Translations under genes and position numbers: made by a program
Origin: Solirubrum puertoriconensis
GTDB taxonomy: Bacteria > Bacteroidota > Bacteroidia > Cytophagales > Hymenobacteraceae
DNA length: 64,000 nucleotides
Direction: 5' to 3'
Assembly (NCBI RefSeq): GCF_001483135.1
Contig: NZ_LNAL01000006.1
Location: 806,003 to 870,002, forward strand
The notes under the pieces: model-generated
Told to the model about the DNA's origin: nothing
Database searches by the model: none
The model's input: only the letters and a program-made list of their open reading frames with translations
Shown: positions 17,279 to 25,739 of the stretch, in pieces
Position numbering within the stretch: the first letter of the stretch is position 1
Layout of the letters: the number at the start of each line of letters is the position of its first letter

Positions 17279-18025
17279 ATGGCTATGAACCAACCTCAGT
17301 CCTCCTCGAACCAAGGTGCCCAAAATGGCACCAACGCACAATCCGACAACAACACGCAAGGCGGCGGCTCGCTGCTCAACCAGGCCCAAAACTGGCTTAG
17401 CCAAGGCCGCGACCTAGTAGGCCAACTGCCCGAGCCGGTACGCAACGTGGGTACCAATCTGGGCTCTAGCATCGGCCGCCTCAGCACTACGCAAAAAGTA
17501 GTAGGCGGTGCGCTACTGGCCCTAGGTGTGGGCTACTTGGCCACCCGCGGCCGCACCGGCGGGCAGCGCGGTACGGCAGCTACTTTGCAGGAGCTGCTGC
17601 TGTTCGTGAACGACCGCATCGAAGGCTACCAGCGCGCCGTGGACGAAAGCACCGATGCCGAGCTGCGCGGCTACTACAAGCAGCTGGTAAGCCAGAGCCA
17701 GCGCTTTGCGGGCATCCTCAACGATTACCTGCGCGAAGAAGGCGGCGGCCGCGAAACCAAAACCACCATCAAGGGCAAGTTCTACCGCGCGTTTATGGAG
17801 GCCAAAGCCGCCGTAACGGGCTACAACGAAAACGCCATCCTGGGCTCGAACATCTACGGCGAGGAGTGGGCTATTAAAGCCTACAAAGAAGCCCTGGCCG
17901 ACCGAACCCTGACCGGCGAGTTGCGCCAGGAAGTGCAGCGCCAGTACGATCAGTCGCTGAAAACCTACGAGCGCCTTAAGCAGCTGAAGCAGCAAAGCAG
18001 CAACAGCGGCTCGGGCCAGGCCTAA
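17279..18025 (+). CDS. DUF2383 / PA2169-like four-helix protein
   Basis: 248 residues. A Gln/Asn-rich disordered N-terminus (residues 1-35) is followed by a hydrophobic segment (VVGGALLALGVGYLATRG, ~74-91) and a four-helix region: LQELLLFVNDRIEGYQRAVD, YYKQLVSQSQRFAGILNDYL, then AIKAYKEALADRTLTGELR. The helices match the DUF2383 family, ferritin-like bundles of unknown role often linked to envelope stress. Alone on the plus strand, with a strong terminator behind it. Confidence 0.75.
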   Translation: MAMNQPQSSSNQGAQNGTNAQSDNNTQGGGSLLNQAQNWLSQGRDLVGQLPEPVRNVGTNLGSSIGRLSTTQKVVGGALLALGVGYLATRGRTGGQRGTAATLQELLLFVNDRIEGYQRAVDESTDAELRGYYKQLVSQSQRFAGILNDYLREEGGGRETKTTIKGKFYRAFMEAKAAVTGYNENAILGSNIYGEEWAIKAYKEALADRTLTGELRQEVQRQYDQSLKTYERLKQLKQQSSNSGSGQA

Positions 18026-18060
18026 GCCACTGCCCATAGCACCCTAGGTGCACATGAGCG

Positions 18061-18101
18061 CAACGCCCCACCTGCTACCAGCAGGTGGGGCGTTGTTGTT
18101 T
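18061..18101. terminator. Bidirectional terminator
   Basis: Perfect 16-bp stem CAACGCCCCACCTGCT / AGCAGGTGGGGCGTTG with a 3-nt loop and TTGTTTT after it, between the convergent DUF2383 and TonB-receptor genes. Confidence 0.88.
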
Positions 18102-18120
18102 TAGTTAGTCCGGTGCCGAG

Positions 18121-20637
18121 TTAGCCGTTGCCGCCTTCGCCTTGTTTCTGGTCGTCGTTGCGGATGCTCTTTTTGGGCTTGGCTGGTTTGGTATCGAGCT
18201 TGCCGAACTGGTAGTTGAAGCTGAGGCGAATTTGACGGTTGTAGAAGTACGAGTTGTTGGTGTAGTCGAAACGGTCGGTTTCGAGCTGGCTGCGGAACAC
18301 TAGCTTGCGGTTAAAGGGGTTCACTACGCCCAGTGTCAGGCTGGCTTTTTTGTTAAACAGCTCCTTTTTGGCGGCAATAGTGTAGGTACGGTAGCCGGGG
18401 GTTCGGCCCTGCAGCGCCACGCGCCGCGAGTTGAAGAAGCCCGAAAACTGCGCGCTCCAGCCCTTGTCAAAGGTCCAGCTGCTGGTAAGGTTGCCGTTGT
18501 ACATCACCCCGCCGTTCGTGAGACCTAGGGCCTGGCTACGCAGCTGCAGGTAATACGCGTTGATGTTGCCGTTGAGGCTCCACTTGGGCGTAATCTTCGT
18601 CGAGCCGAACGCGCTGAGGCCGTAGGTGGCGTTGCGCGCCACGTTCAGGAAGGTGCTGTAAAGCACCCGCGTGGTGTCGTCGGTGGGCAGTACGGTGTTG
18701 CTGGGCACCAACCGCGACACGCTCTCGATGGCGTTGTTGGTTTGGCGGAAGTACCCCGAAAAATTGATGGTGCTCTTGTTGATGTAAGTGCTGTAAGCCA
18801 GCTCGTATGCGTCGGTCAGCTCCGGATCGACTTTGGGGTTGCCCGAGGAGATATTGCGCCTATCGCTGAGGTTTACGTAAGGGTTCAGAAACCAAATGCC
18901 CGGGCGCTGAATGCGGCGCGTGTAGCTCAGCTTCAGCTTGTTGTCCTTGTTGATGTCGTAGGCCGCTTGCACGCTCGGCACCACGTTGGTGTAGTCGGTG
19001 CGCAGCGAAATGTTGTCGGTAATAAAGTCGCCGTCGATGCGGGTGTGCTCTACGCGGGTGCCGGCTTTCAGCGTCAGTTTTTTACCTAGGCTGAAGCTGT
19101 AGGTAGCGTAGGTAGAGTACACGTTTTGGTCGTAGCGGAACTCGTTGGAGCGCGAGGGGATGGGCAGCAGCCCCCGGCCATCGAGGCTATCGGCCGCCAC
19201 CAGGTAGTCGCTCGATACACGGCGCAAAATGCTCTTCAGGCCGAGCTCCAGGGTGCCGGTGCTGTCGACGGGCTGAATGTAATCGAGCTGCAGCGTAGCC
19301 TCGCGGTTGCGGTTGTCGTTCGAGCTGGTTTCGCGGTAGTCGATAAACTCCTCGCGGCGCTGATCGAGGTCGTAATCGGTGTTGCCTTTGTTTTGGCTGT
19401 AAAGGGCCAGCACGCTCAACTCTTGCTTGGGCTTGGCCATGGTGCGCGTGTAGCCAAAGTTCAGGTCGAAGTTGGTGTTCTGTTCCTTCGTCACGATGTC
19501 GCGCGTAAAGATGTCATTCACCTTCGGGCCGACGTAGGCCGTGCGCTGGTTGCGGTCGTTGGTGTAGCCAAACAAGTTGCCGCGGCCGCTGAGGTTAAAG
19601 GCGTCTTTGGGGGTGAAATCGTACTCGATGCCGAGCTGCGCAAACGCTCCGCCGCCTAGGTTGGTGAAGTTGCCGTTTTGCTGCAGGGTGCTGCGTCCTT
19701 CCTCGGGCAAAAACTCGGTGCGCATGGAGGCGTTACGCGCCACGTTGTAGAACATGTTGGTGCCCGCGTTGGTATTCAGGCCCAGCTTGCCGCGGCGGGT
19801 GTTTACGGTGCTGCTCAGGAAGGCGCCCCGGTTGGAGCCCGCGCCGTTGATAGAGCCGTTTACGCCCTCCAGATTGCTCTTTTTCAGGATGATGTTTACC
19901 ACGCCGGCCGTGCCTTCGGCATCGTACTTCGACGAGGGCGAGGTAATCACCTCCACCGACTTAATCTGATCGGCCGGAATCTGACGCAGCGCATCGGCCA
20001 GGTTGTTGGCCAGGATGGTGGATGGTTTGCCGTTCACGAGTACCCGAATGTTGCCCGAGCCGCGCAGCTGCAGGTTGCCATCGATATCGACGCTCAGCAG
20101 CGGTGCTTTTTGCAGCACATCGGCGGCGGTGCCGCCGTTGTTGGTAATGTCCTTGTCGGCGTTGTACACAATGCGGTCGACCTTGTTCTCCACCAACTCC
20201 CGTTCGCCCACCACTTTCACTTCGCTGAGCTGCTGGGCCGCCGCAGCCAGGCTGATGTTGCCTAGGTCGACGTTGGCATTGGCGGCAGTAAACACCACTT
20301 GCTCCACCACTTTGGCCTGAAAGCCCACAAAGCTGACGTTGAGCTTGTAGGTGCCCGCGCCAATGTTGCTCAGGATAAAGCGGCCTTTCTCGTCGCAGGT
20401 GCCGCCGCCTATCGCCTTATTCGTAGCCACGTCGATAAGTCCAACATTGGCAAATTCTACGGGTTGGTTGGTGGCCGCGTTTACTACCGTGCCGGTCAGC
20501 TTACCTGTGCCTCTGTTGGGCTTGGCTACCTCGGCAGTTGCGGGGGCATTTTGGGCCAATAAGGGCCGAAATAGCGGTGTTGCCGCAAGCAGGCCCAGCA
20601 TCAGCAGCGAACGACGGGGGGTAAGAAGTAGCTTCAT
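18121..20637 (-). CDS. TonB-dependent receptor-like outer membrane protein
   Basis: Start at 20637 (MKLLLTPRRSLLMLGLLAA) gives a proper signal peptide. Residues ~40-125 are a carboxypeptidase-regulatory-like domain (GTVVNAATNQPVEFANVGL). The plug follows (LQKAPLLSVDIDGNLQLRGS, VLVNGKPSTILANNLADAL, VEVITSPSSKYDAEGTAGVV), then an OMP_b-brl_3 barrel of ~600 residues. After the last strand there is a short Lys/Gly-rich tail. Substrate is unknown. It is divergent from a LysR regulator and has a 16-bp palindrome in its promoter region. Confidence 0.9.
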   Translation of the reverse strand: MKLLLTPRRSLLMLGLLAATPLFRPLLAQNAPATAEVAKPNRGTGKLTGTVVNAATNQPVEFANVGLIDVATNKAIGGGTCDEKGRFILSNIGAGTYKLNVSFVGFQAKVVEQVVFTAANANVDLGNISLAAAAQQLSEVKVVGERELVENKVDRIVYNADKDITNNGGTAADVLQKAPLLSVDIDGNLQLRGSGNIRVLVNGKPSTILANNLADALRQIPADQIKSVEVITSPSSKYDAEGTAGVVNIILKKSNLEGVNGSINGAGSNRGAFLSSTVNTRRGKLGLNTNAGTNMFYNVARNASMRTEFLPEEGRSTLQQNGNFTNLGGGAFAQLGIEYDFTPKDAFNLSGRGNLFGYTNDRNQRTAYVGPKVNDIFTRDIVTKEQNTNFDLNFGYTRTMAKPKQELSVLALYSQNKGNTDYDLDQRREEFIDYRETSSNDNRNREATLQLDYIQPVDSTGTLELGLKSILRRVSSDYLVAADSLDGRGLLPIPSRSNEFRYDQNVYSTYATYSFSLGKKLTLKAGTRVEHTRIDGDFITDNISLRTDYTNVVPSVQAAYDINKDNKLKLSYTRRIQRPGIWFLNPYVNLSDRRNISSGNPKVDPELTDAYELAYSTYINKSTINFSGYFRQTNNAIESVSRLVPSNTVLPTDDTTRVLYSTFLNVARNATYGLSAFGSTKITPKWSLNGNINAYYLQLRSQALGLTNGGVMYNGNLTSSWTFDKGWSAQFSGFFNSRRVALQGRTPGYRTYTIAAKKELFNKKASLTLGVVNPFNRKLVFRSQLETDRFDYTNNSYFYNRQIRLSFNYQFGKLDTKPAKPKKSIRNDDQKQGEGGNG

Positions 20638-20713
20638 GTTTGGCTGGCGTAGGGGTGTATCGGTGCAATTCAGGCCAAGTGACAGCAGGTGCTTCTTCCC
20701 GGTTGCATACAAA

Positions 20714-20729
20714 TACGAAATATTTCGTA
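20714..20729. promoter_or_regulatory. Perfect 16-bp palindrome upstream of the TonB receptor
   Basis: TACGAAATATTTCGTA is a perfect palindrome in an AT-rich tract 77 bp upstream of the receptor start, within the 310-bp region divergent from the LysR gene. It overlaps where a promoter would be expected on the minus strand, so it may be an operator. Nothing coding is visible in 20638-20947. Confidence 0.45.
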
Positions 20730-20947
20730 AATATTTTTTAGCACCTCCCAACAGTCAGCTTAGCAAGGCTGAACGCAGGTGAGGGCACCTACAAAAGGGA
20801 GGAAGGAGGGGTGTGCTACCCTAGGTGGCAAGCCACCGCCCAGGCACACAGGTGCTGCTTGGCAGTACCATCAGGTCGGGAGTAAAAGTAGAAGCGTTGC
20901 ATTCAGTCTTCAAGTATATATTTTGCATCGATTGATATAATGTAGAT

Positions 20948-21853
20948 ATGAATGAAAAGCGGCCCGAGCTGGAGCTACGGTTGTTGTGGTACTTCGTAAC
21001 GGTGGCCCAGCACCTGCACTTCGGGCGGGCGGCCGAGCAGCTGGGCATTGAGCAGCCGCCGCTCAGCCAGCAGATTCGCCGGCTCGAGGAGTTGATGGGC
21101 TGCCGCTTATTTGAGCGCACCAGCCGGCGGGTGCAGCTGACGGCCGCCGGCGAGGCGCTGCTGCCCGAGGCCCAGCGGTTGCTGGCCCAAAGCCACGCCT
21201 TATCCGAGGCGGTGCGCACCGTTGGGCAGGGCCGCTCGGGTTTGCTAACAGTGGGCTTCGCGGCTTCGACGCTGTTTACTACCGTGCGGCAGATTATTCA
21301 AACGTACCGCACGCGCTACCCTGGCGTGGAGCTGCGCTTGCGCGAGCTTTCCACGGCAGCGCAGGTAGAGGAGCTGCGCACGGGCGGCATCCATGTGGGC
21401 TTTTTGCGCGAGCCGCCCCATATGCCCTGGTTTGTAGCCGAAGATGTAGTGCGCGAAGCATTTGTAGCCGTGTTGCCCGGCGCGCACCCGCTGGCCCAAC
21501 AGCCTACGTTGGCGTTGGAGCAACTCAACCAAGAGGATTTCGTGCTCTTTCCGCGGCAAGTAGCTCCGGCCTTGCACGGGCAGGTGCAGCACCTGTTTGC
21601 CACGGCGGGCTTTACACCTAGGGTGGTGCAGCAAGCCTTGGAATGGACGACCATTGTGGCGCTGGTGGAGGCTGGCCTAGGTGTATCGGTGGTGCCCGCT
21701 TCGTTCGATATCCTGCGCCTAGGCCACGTGGCGTACGTGCCGCTTTCGGCACCGGTGGGCCACACGCGCATTGCGGCTTGTTACCCAACTGGCCCCGTTT
21801 CGCCGCTGGTGCAAGGGTTCTTGGGAGTGGTAAGGGATTTGACCACGACCTAG
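20948..21853 (+). CDS. LysR-family transcriptional regulator
   Basis: 301 residues. The N-terminal winged helix is clear (LLWYFVTVAQHLHFGRAAEQ, then PPLSQQIRRLEELMG and LFERTSRRVQLTAAGEALL), followed by a linker helix and a periplasmic-binding-like effector domain (~90-295). Sequence resembles the BenM/CatM branch. LysR proteins often control divergent genes; here that would be the TonB receptor. A near-consensus promoter (GTTG, then TATATTTT at 20917-20924) and an inverted A/T repeat at 20915-20940 precede the ATG. Effector unknown. Confidence 0.92.
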   Translation: MNEKRPELELRLLWYFVTVAQHLHFGRAAEQLGIEQPPLSQQIRRLEELMGCRLFERTSRRVQLTAAGEALLPEAQRLLAQSHALSEAVRTVGQGRSGLLTVGFAASTLFTTVRQIIQTYRTRYPGVELRLRELSTAAQVEELRTGGIHVGFLREPPHMPWFVAEDVVREAFVAVLPGAHPLAQQPTLALEQLNQEDFVLFPRQVAPALHGQVQHLFATAGFTPRVVQQALEWTTIVALVEAGLGVSVVPASFDILRLGHVAYVPLSAPVGHTRIAACYPTGPVSPLVQGFLGVVRDLTTT

Positions 21854-21861
21854 CCAAAAAC

Positions 21862-21910
21862 AACCGGCGTTGCGGCTACGGAACAGTATTCCGCAACCGC
21901 AACGCCGGTT
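21862..21910. terminator. Bidirectional terminator hairpin
   Basis: Arms AACCGGCGTTGCGG and CCGCAACGCCGGTT (14 bp, perfect) around a middle with its own TTGCGG...CCGCAA pairing, between the convergent LysR and monooxygenase genes. Confidence 0.7.
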
Positions 21911-21933
21911 AGCAAGGCAGTGTGCTTGGCAGC

Positions 21934-22959
21934 CTAGGCCAGTACCTGAATTACCGCTTCCGAGAAACGCTCCATTTCCTCGAGCTGCGGGCTGCACTGC
22001 AGCAGGAACAGGTCGACGCCCACGGCTTCGAACTGCGCCACACGCTCAGCAATCTGATCTGGCGTGCCCGTTAGGCCCGAGCGCAGGCCGCGGTTCGAAA
22101 CCGAGTAATCCTGCAGCGAAACTTGCTTTTCGAGCTGAGTGCCGGCTAGCCACTGCTGGTAGTTTTTGTAGCCGGCAGCCGAGCCGTTCACGTTGGTGAT
22201 GCGCTCCAGCTCTTTCTTCACCTCCTGCTCGGTGTTGCGCACAATGCTGTACGCCGCCACGCCGAACTTCATCGGTGGTAAACCGAGCCGGTCGCGGCGC
22301 TCCTGCAGGTCCTTAATGCGGCGGCCGATGGCCTCGGGCTCGTCCCCGTGCATCACGTAGCCGTCGCACTGGGCCGCAATCAGGTTTTTGGCCGCTTCCG
22401 ATTCGCCGCCGGCGTACAGGAACGGGCGCGGGCGCGACACCGGCTTGGGCTGCAAAATGGAATCGGTAACCTCGTAGTACTTGCCCTTGAAGGAGAAGTG
22501 GTCTTGCTTCCAGAGGTTGTCGACAACGTGCAGCCACTCGGCCGTGCGGGCGTACCGGTCGTCGTGCTGCTCGAAGTGCACGCCGTACTTCTTGGCCTCG
22601 TCCTGCCACCACGACGACACTACGTTCAGCGACAACCGGCCGTTGCTGATGTGGTCGATGTTGGCGGCCTGCTTGGCCAGCAGCGCCGGTGAGTGGAATG
22701 TAGGACGCACGGCCACCATCAGCTCGAGCGTTTTGGTAACGGCTGCCAGCGCCGCGGCCGTGCTCCAGGCATCCAGCGAAGGCGCTTCTTCGCCTTTGAT
22801 GTCGTTGAGGTTCAGCTCGGCGATAAGCGAGAGGTCGTAGCCGAGTTCCTCGCTGCGTTGGGCCAGCGTTTTCACGTAGTCCCAATCGGCGCGCATGTTT
22901 TCATCTTCAACATTGCGCAGCCACCCGCCAAATACGGGCATCCAATATCCGTAACGCAT
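21934..22959 (-). CDS. LLM-class flavin-dependent monooxygenase (SsuD-like)
   Basis: 341 residues with the bacterial-luciferase TIM-barrel pattern: RYGYWMPVFGGWLRNVEDE, LIAELNLNDIKGEEAPSLDA, LMVAVRPTFHSPALLAKQAA, DHISNGRLSLNVVSSWW and FLYAGGESEAAK. These match SsuD-like enzymes that use FMNH2 and oxygen, several of which release sulfite from alkanesulfonates. Its ATG overlaps the TAA stop of the upstream ATP-grasp gene (TAATG), so the two are translated together. The pair lies behind a SAM-I riboswitch, which supports a sulfur-related substrate. The true substrate is unknown. Confidence 0.88.
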   Translation of the reverse strand: MRYGYWMPVFGGWLRNVEDENMRADWDYVKTLAQRSEELGYDLSLIAELNLNDIKGEEAPSLDAWSTAAALAAVTKTLELMVAVRPTFHSPALLAKQAANIDHISNGRLSLNVVSSWWQDEAKKYGVHFEQHDDRYARTAEWLHVVDNLWKQDHFSFKGKYYEVTDSILQPKPVSRPRPFLYAGGESEAAKNLIAAQCDGYVMHGDEPEAIGRRIKDLQERRDRLGLPPMKFGVAAYSIVRNTEQEVKKELERITNVNGSAAGYKNYQQWLAGTQLEKQVSLQDYSVSNRGLRSGLTGTPDQIAERVAQFEAVGVDLFLLQCSPQLEEMERFSEAVIQVLA

Positions 22960-23942
22960 TATGCCAGGGCTTTTTCGGTGGCCAGTTTCAGTTCTTGCTC
23001 GAGGTAGTCGACAAACAGCGCGTAGGGGTCGAAGCCCACCACGTTCACGGCATCGGCCACGAAGTTGGACAGCGCGTTGATGTCGTAGAACAGCACGTCG
23101 CCGGTGCGGTCGTCAACCAAGTACTCAATGCCGCCCACGTCGATTTTGGCTGCGGCTACCAAACGCTCTACTGCCTCAATAACCTCGGCGGGCGGCGTGG
23201 TGGCCTCTACCTGAATTCCTTTCTTTGGCGCCGTGGTAAGGCAGAACTCGCCTTCGGCAGCTGGCTCGTCGGGAATCTGGCAGATTTCGGCCGGGCACAG
23301 GTTGAAGCTGGTGCCGGTAGTGTACACCTTCATGGCGTACAGGAATTTGCCGTTCAGCGTCTCCACGCGGGTAATGTGGCCGCCGCGCGGCGCCACAAAC
23401 TCCTGCACCAACGCGGTTTGGTCGATGCCTAGGTCAATCTGGCCGTTATCAACGGCCGCCTGCAGGCCTTCGGGTGTATCGAAGCGCACAATGCCCGCGC
23501 CGCTGCCGCCGATGTTCACCTTCACCACGAGCGGGAAGCTGAGCTCCTTAGCGGCATCCGGAATGCGCGACACGTGGTTCACCACCCGCGACTTCGGAAA
23601 CTTCAGCCCCAAACCAGCCAACAAATCGAGCTGGCGCGCTTTGTTGGTTTCGATGCCCGAAGCCACCGTGCCGTTAATAACGCGCACACCCAGGCGCTCC
23701 AAGTGCGTGAGGAAGCCCGCCGTGTGGAATATGCCTTGGCCGTGGCCGCGCAGGTAAGCCGAAGAGCTCATGCGGTTGATTACCAGCCCGTAGCGGCTTT
23801 CCGACTCTGATGGATCGAAGAGGTGGTGCGCGGCGTCGATCTTCTCGTAGGGCAGCCCACGGCGGTCGAGCTCGGCGAAGAGCGGCTTAAACCACTCGGG
23901 GTGTTCGTAATAAATTCCTATGGGCTTGGGGTAATGTGCCAT
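22959..23942 (-). CDS. ATP-grasp ligase (RimK/glutathione-synthetase-like)
   Basis: The start at 23942 gives MAHYPKPIGIYYEHPEWFKP; the 60 upstream residues of the open frame look untranslated. Family features: INGTVASGIETNKARQLDLL, the ATP-binding strand-loop SFPLVVKVNIGGSGAGIVRF, VQEFVAPRGGHITRVETLNG and the metal-binding FYDINALSNFV. Enzymes of this fold join a carboxylate to an amine or thiol using ATP. The overlap with the flavin monooxygenase and the shared riboswitch suggest a two-step sulfur-linked pathway, possibly building or modifying a small molecule. No specific product can be named. Confidence 0.87.
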   Translation of the reverse strand: MAHYPKPIGIYYEHPEWFKPLFAELDRRGLPYEKIDAAHHLFDPSESESRYGLVINRMSSSAYLRGHGQGIFHTAGFLTHLERLGVRVINGTVASGIETNKARQLDLLAGLGLKFPKSRVVNHVSRIPDAAKELSFPLVVKVNIGGSGAGIVRFDTPEGLQAAVDNGQIDLGIDQTALVQEFVAPRGGHITRVETLNGKFLYAMKVYTTGTSFNLCPAEICQIPDEPAAEGEFCLTTAPKKGIQVEATTPPAEVIEAVERLVAAAKIDVGGIEYLVDDRTGDVLFYDINALSNFVADAVNVVGFDPYALFVDYLEQELKLATEKALA

Positions 23943-24447
23943 GTTATGCAGAATTGAAAATGTATGTCGGGGGAGGGAAAAGGCAGCTGCGACAGAGCTG
24001 CAAAGCTGATTATCAGTTGAAAAGCCTAGCTTGGTAAGCTCTAGGTGACTGCTGACATGCGGACCAGCAAACCAGCACGTGCCCCAAACCAGAGCAAGAA
24101 CAGCGTAGCACATTGCCGGCACCGCAGCGGCGCCAGCCAGGCACGAAAACAGGTTAGGGACACTGCGGCGAAGCTCGAACGCCGAGCGCGCAATTGCTTA
24201 GCCATCAAGTAGCTGGGTTACGCATCAGCAACGCCGAAACCGGAAGGGCAGCGTAACTGAGCACCATGCCCTAGGTGCCAACGCACCTAGCAGCTAAGCA
24301 GCAGCAAGGGAGGGGGTATAAATCCGGCTCAACAACAACAAGCCGCAACTGCCATGCCCATACAGCAACACTGCGCACGGCGCAGGTTGAGGGCGGTGGT
24401 AGCAGAACGAAAAGCGGCGGTGCGGGTAGTTGAAGCCACGGCTACTT
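23943..24447 (-). other. Long 5' leader between riboswitch and ATP-grasp gene
   Basis: 505 nt lie between the aptamer and the start codon. I see no convincing ORF or strong terminator. Two candidate elements are a CTAGGTGC/GCACCTAG hairpin (24271-24290) containing a CCTAGG site, and a weak GCAGCT/AGCTGC hairpin followed by CTTTT (23980-24002). Either might serve as an expression platform. Confidence 0.4.
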
Positions 24448-24548
24448 GTTTTTATATGGTCAGGACTTGGCACCGTTCCCGGGAGTTACCCCGCTGGTGG
24501 TTGCCGGCGTTTCGCAGAGCCTGTCTCTCCACGCCTCTGTATAAAAAC
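24448..24548 (-). promoter_or_regulatory. SAM-I (S-box) riboswitch aptamer
   Basis: Read on the minus strand, a 9-bp P1 stem (GUUUUUAUA / UAUAAAAAC) encloses the S-box core in order: ACAGAGGCGUGGAGAGAC, GGCUCUGCGAAACGCCGGCA, ACC, a GC-rich P3/P4 region, then GGUGCCAAGUCCUGACC. These blocks follow the SAM-I consensus (AGAG, GAGGGA, GGCCC, GCAACC, GGUGC-AA-UCC). It binds S-adenosylmethionine and normally lowers expression when SAM is abundant. It sits 23 nt downstream of a consensus promoter's expected start and controls the ATP-grasp/monooxygenase pair. Confidence 0.92.
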
Positions 24549-24577
24549 AATCCTTTGGTCGGAAAGAATTGGTGCTG

Positions 24578-24610
24578 CAAAGGTATAGCAGCTTACGGCA
24601 GAAACACAAA
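24578..24610 (-). promoter_or_regulatory. Consensus Bacteroidota promoter of the riboswitch operon
   Basis: On the minus strand TTTG (24607-24610), a 21-nt spacer and TACCTTTG (24578-24585) match TTTG-N19/21-TAnnTTTG exactly. Transcription would begin near 24571, just ahead of the aptamer. Confidence 0.8.
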
Positions 24611-24655
24611 CATTCTTGTCAAAGAACAAGCACAAATGCTGCGTAATAGGCAACG

Positions 24656-24698
24656 AAAAAGCCGCGAAACGACCGGTTGCCCGGCGCGTTTCGCGGCT
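24656..24698 (-). terminator. Terminator of the S1/P1 nuclease gene
   Basis: On the minus strand a 12-bp stem (AGCCGCGAAACG / CGTTTCGCGGCT) is followed by five T, 22 nt past the stop codon of the nuclease gene. It separates that gene from the riboswitch operon. Confidence 0.85.
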
Positions 24699-24719
24699 GA
24701 AAAGGGTGGCTGAAAAGCC

Positions 24720-25739
24720 TTAGTTGGCCGGAAATTCGGCGAAAGAAGAGAAATCGACGAGCTTGCCCTTCTGAATCAGTTTCAGCTCGGCCTGCAGGTT
24801 TTTCTGGTTGCTCTTGGTGGTGTATTCGGTATCGAGCTTGGTGAGGTCGGGCTTGCCGGCGTTTACCCAGGCCGTGTACCAGAAGTTGGCAGTGGTTTGC
24901 GCGGCGTTGCGCATCTGCCGCTCAATCATGTTGTTGAGCGCCTTGTGGTAAGCGGCCGAGTAAGCGGGGGTATGTACCCAGCTGTTGAACACGTTTTTCT
25001 TTACCTGGCCGTCGGCGTTCAGCACGTAAAGCGCCTCCTTGGGCGTTTCGCCGGCTAGCTTCTTCTCAATGGTCAGCATCGAGTCGATGGCAGCATGGCT
25101 CTGGGCGATGATGCGCCACGATTCGGCCACGGGGTCCTGAATCAGCTTGGGTTCGGCGAGCTTGAAGTTGTAGTTCTTGCCAAACTGCTCGGGCAGCTGC
25201 GACTCGTAGAAAGCGTGGATGCCGCGCTGGCCGGTGCGCTGGCCGTCGTGATTGGAGGAGGTGTGCAAGGGCTGGTGCGCATCGCCGATGTAGTGACCCA
25301 GGTCGGCCGCCAGAAACAGGATTTCGTCCTTGCGCTGGTTTTTCATGGCCTGCGTCAGCTTGCCCAGCATGTCCTGCATGTACCAGGGCAGGCGCCCATG
25401 TTTGTCGAGTGCTTCGGCGCCGTATTTCTGGTAAGCGTCGGCAGCGGCTTGGGGTATCTCCGCCACGGGGCCGTACTCCTCCAGGTCGATGTAGTGGCGC
25501 GGAAACTCGGCTTTGTCGTTGATGCTGTACTTGCGCGAATCGGGAATTACCGACTCCGTCACCACATAATCGATGTGGTTGTAGAAGAAGGTGCGCATGG
25601 CAGCGGGCAAGGCCAGCACGGCAGCGCGATTGATGCGTTGGTGGCCCCAGTTGCCCCAGGCAAACAGCAGCGACGGAGCAGCGAGCAGCAAAGCCGTAGC
25701 CAGCACCAGGCGGCGGTTACGGCGGCTAAAGTTGAACAT
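24720..25739 (-). CDS. Exported zinc-dependent S1/P1 nuclease or phospholipase C-like enzyme
   Basis: The start at 25739 gives MFNFSRRNRRLVLATALLLA, a signal peptide cleaved just before Trp (FA-WGNWGHQRIN). An N-terminal Trp is the first zinc ligand in both S1/P1 nucleases and zinc phospholipase C. Other ligands are visible in WGHQRIN, FPRHYIDLEEYG and LGHYIGDAHQPLHTSSNHDG. These enzymes cut single-stranded nucleic acid or phospholipids outside the cytoplasm; sequence alone does not settle which. A TAAATTTG element (25809-25816, minus strand) is a good -7 box 63 nt upstream. Confidence 0.85.
   Translation of the reverse strand: MFNFSRRNRRLVLATALLLAAPSLLFAWGNWGHQRINRAAVLALPAAMRTFFYNHIDYVVTESVIPDSRKYSINDKAEFPRHYIDLEEYGPVAEIPQAAADAYQKYGAEALDKHGRLPWYMQDMLGKLTQAMKNQRKDEILFLAADLGHYIGDAHQPLHTSSNHDGQRTGQRGIHAFYESQLPEQFGKNYNFKLAEPKLIQDPVAESWRIIAQSHAAIDSMLTIEKKLAGETPKEALYVLNADGQVKKNVFNSWVHTPAYSAAYHKALNNMIERQMRNAAQTTANFWYTAWVNAGKPDLTKLDTEYTTKSNQKNLQAELKLIQKGKLVDFSSFAEFPAN

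Noticed and set aside
23943-24122. N-terminal extension of the ATP-grasp frame to 24122
   Set aside because: The extra 60 residues are unlike ATP-grasp N-termini; the ATG at 23942 fits the family. The region is better read as leader RNA.
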